Assembly: GCA_016785225.1 (NCBI GenBank)
Contig: JAFBJZ010000354.1
Span: forward strand, 2,766,001 to 2,830,000
DNA: 64,000 nucleotides
Reading direction: 5' to 3'
From: Psettodes erumei
Lineage: Eukaryota > Chordata > Actinopteri > Pleuronectiformes > Psettodidae
The position numbers and the translations under genes are program-made. The notes below the pieces were generated by a model. That model was not told where the DNA came from, did no database searches, and worked only from the letters and a program-made list of their open reading frames with translations. This document shows, one piece after another, positions 1 to 11,670 of the stretch; the stretch's first letter is position 1, and each line of letters starts with the position of its first letter.

Positions 1-715
1 AATACAGACGTGCCACATCTTAGAATTTATCACAAGGCAATCTAATTTAATTTTTTTTACATGACACCATATCCTGGCCGCCAAGCTGCTGCAGTTGTTC
101 TGCATCACCCCAGCCCTTGAAATGATACATTCAACCGTTGACGACAACAAAAATAGGCTGTATTCTTATATCATTTACCTTTGGAAGCATTTTACTGAGC
201 AGCAACTTGGAGAGAGAGAGAGAAAGAGAGAAACCTTGTGTTTCTTCCTCCTGGCTTCTTCCTCCACTACCTCTCCCGGTTGATCTGATTATTTTTCCCT
301 TCACGTTTTGTCCCAATAGCAAATTACCAATTCTATGAATTGCAAAGCAGCCTCAGAGACGCTGAGGGGTAGAGAGAGGGGGGGTTGTGGTGGTGAGGGT
401 GTGTGTGTGTGTGTGGGGGGGTGCGAAGATTGAAAGGGATCTTTGCAAACACAATCACGTTCTTAAATGGAAATGCGGGGCTTTAAACAAATCTTACATC
501 TCTCCCGTTCCATTCGCCTAAAACTCCGCAATCAGGCACATGTTCCACTCCTTCTAAAACTGGAGCTTTTTGGGAAGGGTTTTCAGGCGCAACAGTCCCA
601 TTTTAATCATTTACCTGAAAGCAGTGCTCTGCCGTTTTATCTTTGCCGAGTGTTTGTTTGTTGTCATCCCCCACCCCGCCCCCCTCATGCGACTATATTC
701 TCTTTCTATTTACAG
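1..715. other. Non-coding flank before the candidate exon
   Basis: No supported coding sequence. It holds a short GA-rich stretch near 211-230, a G-rich and (GT)n patch at about 373-421, and the pyrimidine tract of the splice acceptor at about 695-715. If 716-765 is an exon this is the preceding intron. Confidence 0.4.
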
Positions 716-765
716 GACGGCTCCACTCCAGTGTTCATTTTAATCCGGGACTACATGACTAAAAG
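716..765 (+). CDS. Candidate 50-nt internal exon, gene not identified
   Basis: Seen: a pyrimidine-rich tract ending in TTTCTATTTACAG directly precedes the block, and AAAAG/GTAAGT, a near-perfect 5' splice site, follows it. Only one of the three forward frames is open through the block; it encodes DGSTPVFILIRDYMTK with two bases left over, so the exon would enter in phase 0 and leave in phase 2. The other two frames hit stops. An in-frame ATG lies near the 3' end (754-756), so it could instead be a 5'-UTR exon whose coding begins with Met-Thr-Lys, although the context before that ATG is weak (T at -3). I do not recognise the peptide or the gene. No partner exon was found in the window, so this might also be a non-coding RNA exon or a chance splice-site pair. 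A strong upstream acceptor and a strong donor only 50 nt apart argue moderately for a real exon. Confidence 0.38.
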
Positions 766-836
766 GTAAGTTGTCTCCTTTCTGCTGTGACCGCGTCCTT
801 GCTGTACTCTCGACTTCAGCGTTAACAATGTGGCGA

Positions 837-850
837 GCGCGCGCGCGTGC

Positions 851-894
<44 letters not shown>
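837..894. repeat. (GC)n-(GT)n compound microsatellite
   Basis: An alternating GC run (about 837-847) passes into an uninterrupted GT array (852-894). Alternating purine-pyrimidine DNA of this kind is a textbook Z-DNA former. It lies about 90 bp downstream of the candidate exon's donor site. Confidence 0.95.
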
Positions 895-899
<5 letters not shown>

Positions 900-2313
900 G
901 TTGTCGGGGTCACAGGTGCTCGTCATCATCTCCTGAAAGGCGTGGTTTAAAAAAAAAAAAATCCGCGCATCCTTTATATGTTTATTCGGGATGGGGGGGG
1001 TCCTCACGAGTTATCTGCGTCTTATTTTAGGGCAATTTACTGTCACATTTTAAGATATACGGTGATAATGCAATCTCTTTTTATTGGTGGTATTCGCAAT
1101 GTGATGAAACGTTTCTAATGATTAAGATACATGTTACAAATATATTTTACCTTAATTCTCCATGAAGAATAACTTAAATGATTAAATTGATTAATTTTAA
1201 AATTGAATCGATTTAACTATAATAACATTACCTACCAGGTTGAATTTAACGTCCTCGGAATATCCCCGGCACACTACAGGTATAAGAAATATAACACGTA
1301 AAACAATGACAGACTGTTCCTCTTACGCGAGTCGGTAATGGGAAATCCCAGCTAGGACATCTCTTATTGTCACTGTCTTTTCTCTGCGCCTTAAACTCCT
1401 GAGAGACCTGAGCGGCTGCGTGTCGTTGCTATAAGGGACCGCAGCTCCGTGCAGCTCTTAGTTAATGAAGATGCGTTAGCCATTCAGTCATTCGTGTCTC
1501 CCAGTCTATAAAAAGCAGCGGTTTGTGCCACACAGACCCAGTCTTGTGCCTTGCCTTGTCAGCGAGGAGCTGCTGGAAAAGAAAGATCCAGATGCTTTGG
1601 CCCCTTTTGTAAAGAATATGGCCTTGTGTGCGCTGAGGTGCATTTTTGCCAGGACGCACTAGGTTTCCATGGTGCGCCCGATGAAAGGGATCACACAGAA
1701 CTTAGTGGTGAATGACAGGCCGTACAGGAAAAGCGACTGGAAATGAACCCGATATGATGGATTAGGAAAGAAAAAAACGGCGCGGAAAAAAGAAAGAAAT
1801 TACGTGGCGCACTGAGTATGAACCGCGGACATGAGTGTCGAGGAAGTTGGGTGACCTCTTTTGCGAGAAATAAGTGTCTCCTTTGTGTCACTCTGGAAAC
1901 ACAATTCTCCGATTTATTCTTCACTTTCTCGCGAGTTACTTTGCCCGTGATGTCTTGACATAATGCTAACATGCAGAAAGTATATTGACATTAAAACTTA
2001 CACTATAATTTAAACTAATTTAATCCTGGGCACGATTCTAACTAAACACTATGTTTTTGCTGACCAAATGCAATTATCTTACTTTTTTCTTTTTCGAAAA
2101 ACAGCTTATATCTAAATGCAGCGAGTGTATTCCTGTGCAACTGTAATTTAGGGGATTGTTATTAGAGTGATGGGCCTTTTCTTTTCTTCTTTTTTTTTAA
2201 AGTCAGTCACGTGTTAATCTTTCCCCCAGTCTACTTAATATGCAGCAGTGATTGTAGGACGCACCACAACCAATAGGACCCAATCGACCCTCCACGTAAC
2301 CAAGTTTCCCCTG

Positions 2314-2316
<3 letters not shown>
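895..2316. other. Intronic or intergenic DNA without clear genes
   Basis: It begins with an A-run (about 949-961) and an AT-rich stretch (about 1030-1240), then becomes mixed-composition DNA. The only promoter-like word is TATAAAAAG at 1507-1515. Open frames here are short and resemble no known family. Confidence 0.4.
1507..1515 (+). promoter_or_regulatory. TATA-box-like word
   Basis: TATAAAAAG followed by a GC-richer stretch; a start site would fall around 1537. No recognisable coding exon follows, so this may be chance. Listed only because the match to the metazoan TATA consensus is good. Confidence 0.15.

Positions 2317-2346
<30 letters not shown>
2317..2346. repeat. (CT)15 microsatellite
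   Basis: Uninterrupted CT dinucleotide array, pyrimidine on the + strand. Confidence 0.95.
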
Positions 2347-2350
<4 letters not shown>

Positions 2351-3117
2351 GGCTGTCCATACAGTAAGGATGCGCAGCAAAAAACAGACAATAATGTACA
2401 AAATGACAAGCAGTTAAAAGGGGAATTATGAAATCACTTGAAGTCAGGGCATTTTCTGTACTCTCCAATAAGTTGGTAAAAAAATAACTGCATAAAAGAA
2501 AACGAGCCACTGTGCTATTAATCAGAACAGAATTTAAATGAAGCCAATTTCTATTTTTTATATATGTGTTTTTTATTGTGCCAATTTGAGTGCAGGTTAT
2601 TTTAGTCCTCTCTCTAAGGCTGTTAATAGGCAAACATTTCATTTCGAAATAAAGTTTCATTTTCCAAAAGCAGCACCTGAAATAAAAACACTCGGCCTCA
2701 TATTAGATGTTAAATAGGAGTCTTCCTCAATTCCAGGGGGAACATTTCGACCTGCCACAAGCTATGTTTAGATTTTAAAATTCATGTGATGTACCTCCCA
2801 AACTACAGTGAGTAGAATAATATTCACCAACTCACTCAATCAGATAATTGTATTTCGTTTCCACGTTTTTTTTCCTTGACAGACATGCGTAATAGGCACT
2901 AAATATGCAACCGAAAAAAAAGAAAAAAATGTTTGCCCATCTATTTTGAAGACCAAAACGTCCCGTGCTTTTCAGGTAACTTTTTTTCCAATTTCTTTTT
3001 TTGGTTAATGAACTTGGGCTATTCTGCCAGCATCCCCATGAGAACGCGACGTGGTTGGGGGGGGGGGGCATACACACGCTTCTCTTGTGGTAAAAGGTGC
3101 GAGTTTCTTCCTCTATC

Positions 3118-3200
3118 TCTCGCTAATTAGGCGGGGTCTGAACACGCCAGGATGAATATTCATGAAAGGCACCAGCGCGCAATTAGTAGTGGAGAGAGTT
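3118..3200. promoter_or_regulatory. Candidate conserved non-coding element with POU-like palindrome
   Basis: Seen: TAATTAG (3124-3130), the perfect 12-bp palindrome ATGAATATTCAT (3152-3163) and CAATTAG (3180-3186), all within about 65 bp. The palindrome resembles dimeric POU sites (ATGCATATGCAT type), and the other two are homeodomain cores. Inference: enhancer-like element; conservation not shown. Confidence 0.35.
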
Positions 3201-4781
3201 CCCAACTTCAATCCCCAAACAACGCAGCTTGCAGAGGAAACGGGGTACCGGTCCCCCCCCACTCCATGTGTCTGCTTCTGCTCAAGCACACTTTGAACCC
3301 TAACTTCTCCTCTCGGTTCTTATCAGCCGGTCTCCTCCTGCTCCCTGCTGCAAAGCCGCACAAGTGATTTGTCCACTTCATGTCCATGTTGGGAATAACA
3401 GTCCGTCCAATTAGTTTAAATGGCCGGAGCAGATATGTATTATATCCGCATGAGGTTTTGGAGTTCGTGGGAGTCACTTCATGTCAGGCGAAGATAATCG
3501 TTCACAATGTCAACGTCTGTGCGTCTGAATTTGAAAAGACAACACCGATGTGACCACACGTCTGACACTCTCTGCACTTGCAGCAGAGACTGACTCACAA
3601 ACCAGCTGCGTGCACCCCCGGTTGCCTAATGATGCATATCATCAACAACACACAATTTCAGAAGCAACACACCTCACTATTCCAAATCCTCTGAATTGCC
3701 AATGGCCCTCTGGTGCACACATCTGCTCCCATCCCCTAAAGCCGCCTTCTACCTGTCTGGCGGTTCGTGTGTCACGCCGGCGTGCAGCCTTAGCCCGTGT
3801 GGCTGGCTGCCTGTCCGTCCGCCCCGCCGAGGACCCACAATCCTCCGCTTTGAATTCAAGGTGATTCTTATCCCCGACCCCCTCCTGGCCCGGCGCGTTT
3901 GCCTCGTGCCTCCATAAAGACGTGTTTATGTATGTATGTATGTGCAGAGGGGAACACGGGGAGGTTTTTCAAGGGTTGGGGGGGAGATAAGCAGAGGAAT
4001 TTGAGGCCGGTGAATATGGATGGGGTCCCTGCTTTTAGAGAGCACCGCTGATAGAGAGGTAAACAGCTCCTGGCCAGAAGAAGCAAGAAGGGGTGGGGGC
4101 AGGGGGTGGATTGATGCATGCACTGGCATACATTTGAGGCCTAACTCCGTACCCCCCCCCCTGTCATTCACTCACCACCTCTGAGAACTATCTATCACCG
4201 TTCCCTCTCCTTACTTTGCCGTTACGTCGTCGAGGTTTCGCTTTTGGATGAATGTGGTGGATTTGGACGAGGAAGTTCCGTGATCAATACACGGAGGAGG
4301 GAGGGTGTTAGCCAACCTGTTTACGGGCTGTTGGTTTCTCGACGCTGATGCTGCATTTTTAAGGACGATGAAACAAGCGTGGTTCATGGTTTCGCTCCTC
4401 GTAACACGGTCAGACACTGCGTGTCATCATTACTGCCCCCTCAGTAAGCATCCATTAACAGCAACATGATGACCCCAGGCTTAATGACCCTCTCCCTCTC
4501 TCTCTCTCCTTCCCTCTGTTCCCGTCTTCTCTTCTCCTGACAGACCCTGGCGGGCCGAGCGGCTCGCCAACACAGAGGCCACAACACCGACAGGACACAG
4601 AGGGGAGCTGAAGTCGACGCGTCTCACGCACGCCATCGCAACGTGTGCCCGTGTAAGTGCGCAAGTGCATTGCCTGATACGGAAAGTCTGTCGTTTCAAA
4701 CCCTGCTCGCCCCATTCCAGTGTTTTCGCTGTCTTATTTCCTGCAAAGCCCTCGACTGAAGTCGAGTGAATGACCATGGCT

Positions 4782-4815
4782 TTGTGTGTGTGTGTGAGTG
4801 AGAGAGAGAGAGAGA
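4782..4815. repeat. (GT)n-(GA)n compound microsatellite
   Basis: A GT run passes directly into a GA run. Confidence 0.9.
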
Positions 4816-5268
4816 CTGAGAGAAACAGAAGAAGAATGAATAACTCACTTTTGGTAGTTGTTGGGTTTAGATTTTTTTCGGTTTCGGTTCGTTCTCTAAA
4901 CCCTTAAGCTACATCATAAATTAGTTAAATTCATGCACAGTTGACAAATTGGAGTTCTCACCTGACGAAGCCTGCATGGTTTTACAACTTTTTAAGACTA
5001 GAGAAGATTCTCATCAGTCAAAAACAGATTTCTTATTTACTCTGTTAAAATATATTTGGGGCAATTAGAGAACAGACAGCAGAGGGGCGAGGGGGAAGAG
5101 ACGGGGGAGGACAGGCCCTGGTCAAACTGAAGAGGGGACCTGCGAGCCGCAGAGGTGCAGCTTTCTGTTTTAACACAGGTCCTTTCAGTGGCAGAATTAA
5201 CCTGTGAATGAAGTCAACTTGATTTGGTGAGGAAAATCTTTTTCTTTTTTTGCATTTGGCAAATTCAG

Positions 5269-5289
5269 AGCAGTTGTTCTGCTCCACAG
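5269..5289 (+). other. Possible 21-nt microexon
   Basis: Seen: a T-rich tract and AAATTCAG acceptor immediately before, and GTAAGC donor immediately after, a 21-nt block that reads without stop in its first frame (Ser-Ser-Cys-Ser-Ala-Pro-Gln). The length is a multiple of three, as in many neural microexons. No transcript evidence is available and chance is a serious alternative. Confidence 0.15.
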
Positions 5290-5381
5290 GTAAGCCCTCT
5301 CAGACCCTGACTTTCCTTTGGGGCAGCTGCTTAGTTTTATCCCACTTGACTGCTCTCTTGGCCACGACACAACACAGCTTT

Positions 5382-5425
<44 letters not shown>
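5382..5425. repeat. (TC)n-(AC)n compound microsatellite
   Basis: A short TC run is followed by about 34 bp of AC dinucleotides. Confidence 0.95.
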
Positions 5426-5429
<4 letters not shown>

Positions 5430-5460
5430 TCCGGAGAACTTCCACACTAAGGGCCCCACC

Positions 5461-5620
5461 GCAAAGTTATTAATGAGCTGTTTAATTTTAATTAGATAGT
5501 AATTCATGTTAATGCCTGCTTAATGGAGCCAAATAATTCCCCTCGGTCACTCGGGGTCTTTATGCTTCGTTTACCAGCCCCCGCAGTTATTCTCTGGCTT
5601 TTGTTTTTATATTACATTTC
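5461..5620. promoter_or_regulatory. Candidate CNE rich in homeodomain sites
   Basis: Contains TTAATGAG (5471-5478), TTAATTAG (5489-5496) and several further TAAT cores within about 70 bp, sharply different from the neighbouring CA repeats. This site density is typical of developmental enhancers. Target gene and conservation are unknown. Confidence 0.4.
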
Positions 5621-5695
5621 CAAGTCTTTTTTTTCAAGCAGTGAGTGAATGATGAAACAGTAAAAACAGGAAACATATGGGGTGAGTGAAGCATG

Positions 5696-5697
<2 letters not shown>

Positions 5698-5738
<41 letters not shown>

Positions 5739-5740
5739 GT
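5698..5740. repeat. (GT)n microsatellite
   Basis: GT array (5698-5726) with a degenerate tail. It lies about 135 bp upstream of an AC array, so the two arms are complementary. Confidence 0.95.
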
Positions 5741-5874
5741 AAAGGAGTGTCAGTGTGTTCCAGTGAGAGTGGAAGCATATGTTTGTGTCTGTTTATATTT
5801 CATTTTTACTTAAGTGCTTGTTTAATCAACTGCCGTGAATTAATGTCTGCATGTGAGAAAACTTGAGCTGCTCA

Positions 5875-5912
<38 letters not shown>
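5875..5912. repeat. (CA)19 microsatellite
   Basis: Uninterrupted CA array. Confidence 0.95.
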
Positions 5913-5913
<1 letters not shown>

Positions 5914-6214
5914 CGTGTGCATCTCTTAATGCACAGGCCACTACAGTAAATGCCTTAAGTCAGACCAAAGAGAAGGTCAAACTGAGTATTGAACGCTAAG
6001 CAGGGTTAAACCCTCAGGGTGTAGTACAGGTACCGAGACATTTGCGAGAGCCAGGTTGTGACCTTTATGTCCAGGCTGGGGCCTCGTGTCACGTGAGCAT
6101 CCGCTGCGCTGCTGCCCACCGAGGGGAAGCGCTCGTTTCAAGACACACCCCTTTAAGTTCAAACGTCGGTAAGGCTGCGCAGTAGTGACCACACCGGCTC
6201 GGGCCGTGGCGCGT

Positions 6215-6235
6215 GAGGAGGAGGAGGAGGAGGAG
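6215..6235. repeat. (GAG)n trinucleotide repeat
   Basis: About seven GAG units in a GC-rich context. Confidence 0.85.
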
Positions 6236-6329
6236 CGGAAGGGTCAACGCTGTCGAGTCTGTCTCGCTTCTGTCTGGGTGCCTCGGCTCTAACGGGGCAC
6301 TAAGCTGAGTGGCTGAATTGAGTTAGTGG

Positions 6330-6480
6330 CTACAGACAGGCTTTTAATTGTTGATTGACCAGTCTGAGTGCTTCCTGGGCTGGGGTCATTGCAAAGAGCA
6401 GGCAGGGAGGTCCCCAGGCCCCAGCGGCAATTTCAGCCACACACATCCAAGCGCCGCGGAGGGGCGGAAAGAAGATGGAG
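6330..6480. promoter_or_regulatory. Candidate CNE
   Basis: Unique-looking sequence with TTTTAATTG followed by TTGATTGACC (a PBX-like TGATTGA core), then a GC-richer part. No coding signal. Assigned on texture only. Confidence 0.25.
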
Positions 6481-6639
6481 AGGAGGCTGAAGGAAAGGTA
6501 CTTAGGACACGGCAAGGGGCGATGGATAAGAACTGAGGGACTTAAAAAAGTTAGAAAATTTGTTGTGCTGTTTTCTCTCTCGCTCTCTCTTTTTCATGTG
6601 AAGTTTGATGTTGGGATTTATAGGGGGCCGTGAGATTCG

Positions 6640-6800
6640 AGCAAACGGAATCGCATATTGGTGACAGCGTTAACAGCGCCTGCGAGCAGAGGGCTTCAGG
6701 GGCCACAGATTAGCAAGTTCAATGTTTACTCCTCCGCAAAATCTCAGCTCCTTCATCTGTTTGACAATTACAAATTTACTTTGTACCCGTTCCATCCACT
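6640..6800. promoter_or_regulatory. Candidate CNE
   Basis: Mixed-composition, non-repetitive block with TTTGACAATTACAAATTT around 6758-6776, just before C-rich low-complexity sequence. Inference from texture only. Confidence 0.25.
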
Positions 6801-6919
6801 TCTTTGCCCCCTTTATCCCCCCCCCGCCCCGCACCCCCCCCCCAGCCCTCATTCCTCCTATTCTGCGCAAAGCCACAAAAGCCCATTCTGCTGTTTTAGC
6901 GGGTTAGGTCGTCTCTCCT

Positions 6920-6944
6920 CTCCTCCTCCTCCTCCTCCTCCTCC
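6920..6944. repeat. (TCC)8 trinucleotide repeat
   Basis: About eight TCC units. Confidence 0.9.
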
Positions 6945-7309
6945 TGGCTCACAGCAGGTGCCCGTCCTCGGCTAACATTTGTTATCTCTAATCCTGCAGG
7001 TTCGGCGCACAAAAAGAGCGTAGTAAACTCTCTCTCAGACCTAATCCCACCACTCCTTTTTTGATGGCGCTCCCCCTCGCCCTCCTCTCCTCTTTTCTCC
7101 CCTCACTATCTCTCTTTTAGGCTGCTGGGGGGACACTCCACTTCTCTGATTGCCACATAGCTTTTTATCGCCACGGCCTTCAATTTGGGGGGCAGCTGTT
7201 GGTGGTGGGGGTGCCCCCCCATTCTTTATACCTCTGATTCCAACTCTCCTTTCCCTTTCTCTCTCCCTCTGTCTCTTTTTTGCCGCTGTCTCCCTCTCTC
7301 TCTGTATCA

Positions 7310-7500
7310 TTTACAGTCATTTTCTGGCAATTAAAATGGAACGCTGCTGCAGGATTTTCGCCTGCAGTGCAACACTACAGTGCTGATGAATAATTCTTCA
7401 CCCTGCAAACTGGAAAGCTAGCCTTTCTTTCATGTCGACCCTTTGTTGATTTACCATTAAAACTTACTGCACCGTGCTATGAGCGGAGGGCCCGGCGCTG
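7310..7500. promoter_or_regulatory. Candidate CNE
   Basis: Non-repetitive block containing CAATTAAAA (about 7329-7337), paired CTGCAG-type words, and ACAGTGCTGATGAATAATTC. No reading frame with family motifs. Low-confidence texture call. Confidence 0.28.
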
Positions 7501-7783
7501 CGGGAACTGGCAAAAAGCAAAAATGAGGATGAAGCAGATATGTGTACATATGCTTTAGGGTCATTTTTTTCCCCCTGCTAGGACGAGGAAGTCTGAGTTA
7601 TATATTTGAGTCGTATATATTTGTGTTTATGGTTTAGATTTATGGTGCGTAAGCCTCTTTATTTATGTCCACTGTCTCGTTCTGTACCACTTAGGTTTTA
7701 TGTTAATTTTTCTTATCAACTGTTTTCATTATGGGGCTTAGCTGTATTGTGTGAGTGATTAGGTGGTCATTCATCTCTGTTTC

Positions 7784-7788
<5 letters not shown>

Positions 7789-7818
<30 letters not shown>
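7789..7818. repeat. (CA)15 microsatellite
   Basis: Uninterrupted CA array. Confidence 0.95.
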
Positions 7819-7819
<1 letters not shown>

Positions 7820-8039
7820 TCCCTGTAACACGCGCACAGTGAGCAGTGACTGATGTGTGGATGGAGTGTGAGGGCTGCTCGGGCTGCAGAGGCGGGGTGG
7901 TGCTGGCAGTATGTTAAATGGTGTGGGACTCCAGGCCGGCCCAGCTCCTGGCAGTTTTTCTTTTAGCAACATCCTGCAGCGGGCTAGTGGCGGACTTAAG
8001 GATTTTAGTTTGAATAATTCTCTGACTCCAGTAGGAAAT

Positions 8040-8640
8040 GTAAAGTAAAAAAGTTTGCCATGTCAAGTGTCACAATAATGAATGAAAAACAGTAAAATAG
8101 ATAGACTGGACACTCTGCATCAATTATCACACATACTTTTGAATTCTGTATATCTGTACCCTGTTATACTGTACTGTAAAGTAGTTACTCAGAGTACTAC
8201 TGGTAACAATCTTGATTTGTTAAAACTACTTAGACGACTGAAGTTTGCATTTTCCTGGAGTCACCTCCTGTCTAGAAATATTACAACACACATTTTCTTA
8301 AACAACATAAAATGTTTTTTTTCTGCTGCAGAAAGAAGAGTTTTGAATACACACAGTGCTGATACTGTCCTGTAAGAGACACCCATGTGCCACGATGTGA
8401 GGTGAACAGAAGAGAAAGAAAATGAGAAAAATGTAGCTGCAGAGAAGTTTGTCCACTTCAGAAGTTATAATGAATGAACCATCTGTCATTCGACAGAGAA
8501 ACAGGAAGTTGGGGGGGATTACGGTCTGAGAAGAAGCATCGTCCCGCCATGTCATGTAGCTCAGTAGTTATCTCCCAGTCAGTTATATGGGCTTCAACAT
8601 ATTGAACAGCAAATATGAACACGCTCTCTCAGATACACTG
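8040..8640. other. AT-rich non-coding stretch
   Basis: No gene supported. A good acceptor-like site (T-run, CTGCTGCAG) ends at 8331 and a weak donor-like GTAAGA begins at 8372, but two of three frames between them contain stops. Otherwise nothing recognisable. Confidence 0.35.
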
Positions 8641-8699
8641 ACAGGCATGCACATGAGCAAGCAAACACGAGTGCACAACGACGTGCACGCGAGGGCACA

Positions 8700-8700
<1 letters not shown>

Positions 8701-8741
<41 letters not shown>
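8701..8741. repeat. (AC)20 microsatellite
   Basis: Uninterrupted AC array about 41 bp long. Confidence 0.95.
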
Positions 8742-8746
<5 letters not shown>

Positions 8747-9813
8747 GGTAAACAAACAAACACTCTATTTTTCACACTGTCACACTCACATGGACACAGT
8801 CATGCACTGAAGAGATAATGGTGGCCAGAGGCGGTCTTACTGCCCTCTCTCACTGCGTCTCTGAGGCAGGAAGCGCGCTCCGGCCCTCACTGTCTGTTAG
8901 ATTTGATCACCATCACCCGGCTGCAGCGGACAGAGCACCGCTCAGCTCAGCTGATGGCTCACTGACACACAAACACAAACACACACACAGCCACTGTGCC
9001 AGAGCATATTACATGCAGTGTCTGACGCCTCTAAGTGTTTACTCTGTGTGTGTGTATTTGTGTATATGTGTTTGACTTTGCATCTCACTTGTCTGTACTG
9101 CTGCCTCTCCGTCTATAAATGTGTGTCTGTGTGTGCGAGAGGCAACCACAGGCCTATGAAATGAAATGTATCCAAAAGTGATCATCACCCATTCCCTGTC
9201 TCCATTACTAACACAGGCAGCACGTCATTCCTGGAAGTACAACTGCTCATTTGAATTGTCAATGTCCTGTAAGCAAGTGGAGTATGATTTCACTCTGTAA
9301 TGGCTGAGCAAAAATAATCTGAATAAAAAAAATGTGAATGAATCTCTGTCTGATGTGCATTTTTTTCACATCTGGCGTTAAGATTTCTTGAAATATGAAG
9401 AATGTAAAAGCATAAACCCATCTTTCATCTGCGCATTTTCCTCTTTGATGATCTCTTCTTCTCGACACATGCACACATATGCTCAGACAGGGTCTTATGA
9501 AGCTGTGACAGCGCAGAGGCAGCAAACTGCATATATGTGCGTGTGTACGTACATGTATCTCTGTCTGTCTGCAAAGAGCTTTTTTTTTTTTTTGAAAAGA
9601 CAGAAAAGAGGGGGTACAGTAAATCCTAAATCTGAGCACGCCCATCTCGGAGACCCGAGGGTGCCACGCTATGATTGACAGGCCTCCTTTCAACGGCGCT
9701 GTCGGATGGGGGACGGATTAGGTCCGTCTCGCCCTAAAGGGCCATTGTGGCCCCACGTCTCCCAGCTGCTTCACCGTGCACCCCTCTCTACAACCAAGGA
9801 GGGGCCCTTGTGA

Positions 9814-9845
9814 GTGTGTGTGTGTGTGTGTGTGCGCGTGTGCGC
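9814..9845. repeat. (GT)n/(GC)n microsatellite
   Basis: GT array ending in alternating GCGCGTGTGCGC. Confidence 0.9.
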
Positions 9846-10629
9846 ATCTGTGTGCACGGGTGTTGTGGTGTGCATGGCAGGGTGCGTTTGACCTTCTGTC
9901 TTAATTCTCTTGTCGGTTAAAACAGCAGGATGTTACCGTTTAGTCGAAAGTTTGGATTTTATTTTTGCTGAATGTCTACAGTTTTGAAGACTTTAAGAAT
10001 AACATACCGCAAGACTTTCAACTCCAACTGACTTGGCTTATTATTTAATTGTAAAAGCTGAAAAGAGACCAGGCCTCATGATTAATGAAAAAAATACTAC
10101 AAAACATGCTGCCACATTGTCATTTCAGATTCAAAGGAAGGGATGGTTAAGCTTTGGCTTGAGAATGTGTTTGACTCATCTACTGTGCATCCTTTTAAAA
10201 GTTCTTCGATCAGAGCCCCGTGTTGAGACACGAGTTGTAACATACGGGGACAGGTTACCGTCGCATGAAAACCCGGGTGCGTAGCTGCAGGCGCCGGCAG
10301 CTCTGCCTCCACTCCCGCACCCTGTAGAGCCGAGTTGCATACTTTTAAAGTACAACAGCCTCGAGTCTCGAGCCTTTAACGTCATCATCGTTGTGATTGA
10401 CGGCACCGGTTAAACTGGTTTTGTTCCCTCTTTAAAACGAAGGGAAACGGTTTCAGTGAAGCGCCGACCCCGCTCATTAGGTGGAGGCTCCCTCTGTGTT
10501 CTCATCTCAAATCCTAATACACGGTTTGAATTTTATTCTACCAGGGATGAATATTACAGTTCTGAAAGTACTGAAAAATCGCCACAAAATGTTGTCTATA
10601 CTATAAGTGTGTGAGCGAGAGAGAGCGAT

Positions 10630-10900
10630 ACACTGGATTTGAGCGCCAGTAATTTGAGCTTTCCTACCTTTCTGCTGCTTTCCTGGGGTTTCCCATCCGT
10701 TTCCAAAGGGGCTTTCTGGGGAGCGCCCATCACGGGGGGCATCCTCCCGGGTCACGGGACCCGTTGCGTGGATGCTGGGCAGGGTGAGCTGGCAACGCAG
10801 AGCTCTGCCAGGAGAGGGAATGCCAGAGGCCTGCTGCTCCTGCTGAGAAGCCTCCAGGCAATTAGTCCGCTGCGGTCCAGAGCTGCCGTCTGAACTGCAA
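10630..10900. promoter_or_regulatory. Candidate CNE
   Basis: A roughly 270-bp non-repetitive island with CAGTAATTTGAG near its left end and CAATTAG at 10859-10865. Open frames on both strands cross it, but none shows domain motifs. Enhancer-like texture; conservation untested. Confidence 0.35.
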
Positions 10901-11580
10901 AGCAGAAGGGAGAGGGAACAGGCCAGGGCCATTAGCAACATATAACAGTTTTGTGTTAACACAGTGTTGGCGTTAGCTGATTGAGTGTAAACAGTAAACA
11001 TATTGTTTCGGGTTAAAAGCGAGCACGACGGTAACGCTGCTTGTGAGCGTTTTGTTCTCAAAGTGTGCACAACATGGTAAGTCCTTGGAAGAGGAGCCTT
11101 GATGTTGATGTGTGCAGAGGGTGAAAAAAGTTGCCCTCCTTCTATGCATGTCCCTGTCACCCCAGCGGAAAGAGGACTGGATCACTCTCACTGTCTCCCT
11201 TCCCTTCTCTCTTCTCCATCTCTCTGTCTGATGAAAGAGGAGCTATGATCGCTTCGACAACAAAGGGCCCGGCCGCCTCTGTTTGGATGGGGCTCTCCTT
11301 TTTTCTCTCCTTCCTCCTCCTCCTATCTCTTCTAACCCCCTCTGATCTCACTTACGCTCTCTTTCCTCTATGCCACCCCCCCCTTACCCGCTCTATCTCT
11401 CACTGCCTGATGCCACTCACTGGCATTGCTCCTCCGTTCTTCGTTAGGGCCTCAGCGATACAATCAGGGAACGGAATTAAAAATCAGAAAGTGTCCTTGT
11501 CGAAGAGACACCCCGGATGGCGCACTTTGATGTCTGCTCGGAAATTTGAAATTCATATGTTGTCACACTTCATTTTATTC

Positions 11581-11670
11581 CCCTCTCTCTCTCTCTCTGT
11601 CTCCCTCACTCTTTCTCCTTCTGCTTTCTCCCTTTTTTCCATCTCTTCCTTCTCCTCTTCTCCATCAAGT
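11581..11670. repeat. Polypyrimidine (CT-rich) tract
   Basis: Nearly pure C/T on the + strand with an embedded (CT)n run. Mirror-like purine/pyrimidine tracts can form triplex DNA. Confidence 0.8.

Noticed and set aside
8332..8371. 40-nt block between a good acceptor and a GTAAGA donor
   Set aside because: Two of three frames have stops and the donor is weak. Less convincing than the other exon-like blocks.
10507..11160. 217-codon minus-strand open frame
   Set aside because: It overlaps a candidate regulatory island, shows no domain, signal or repeat pattern, and has no splice-supported boundaries. A frame of this length can arise by chance in 64 kb of GC-balanced vertebrate DNA.
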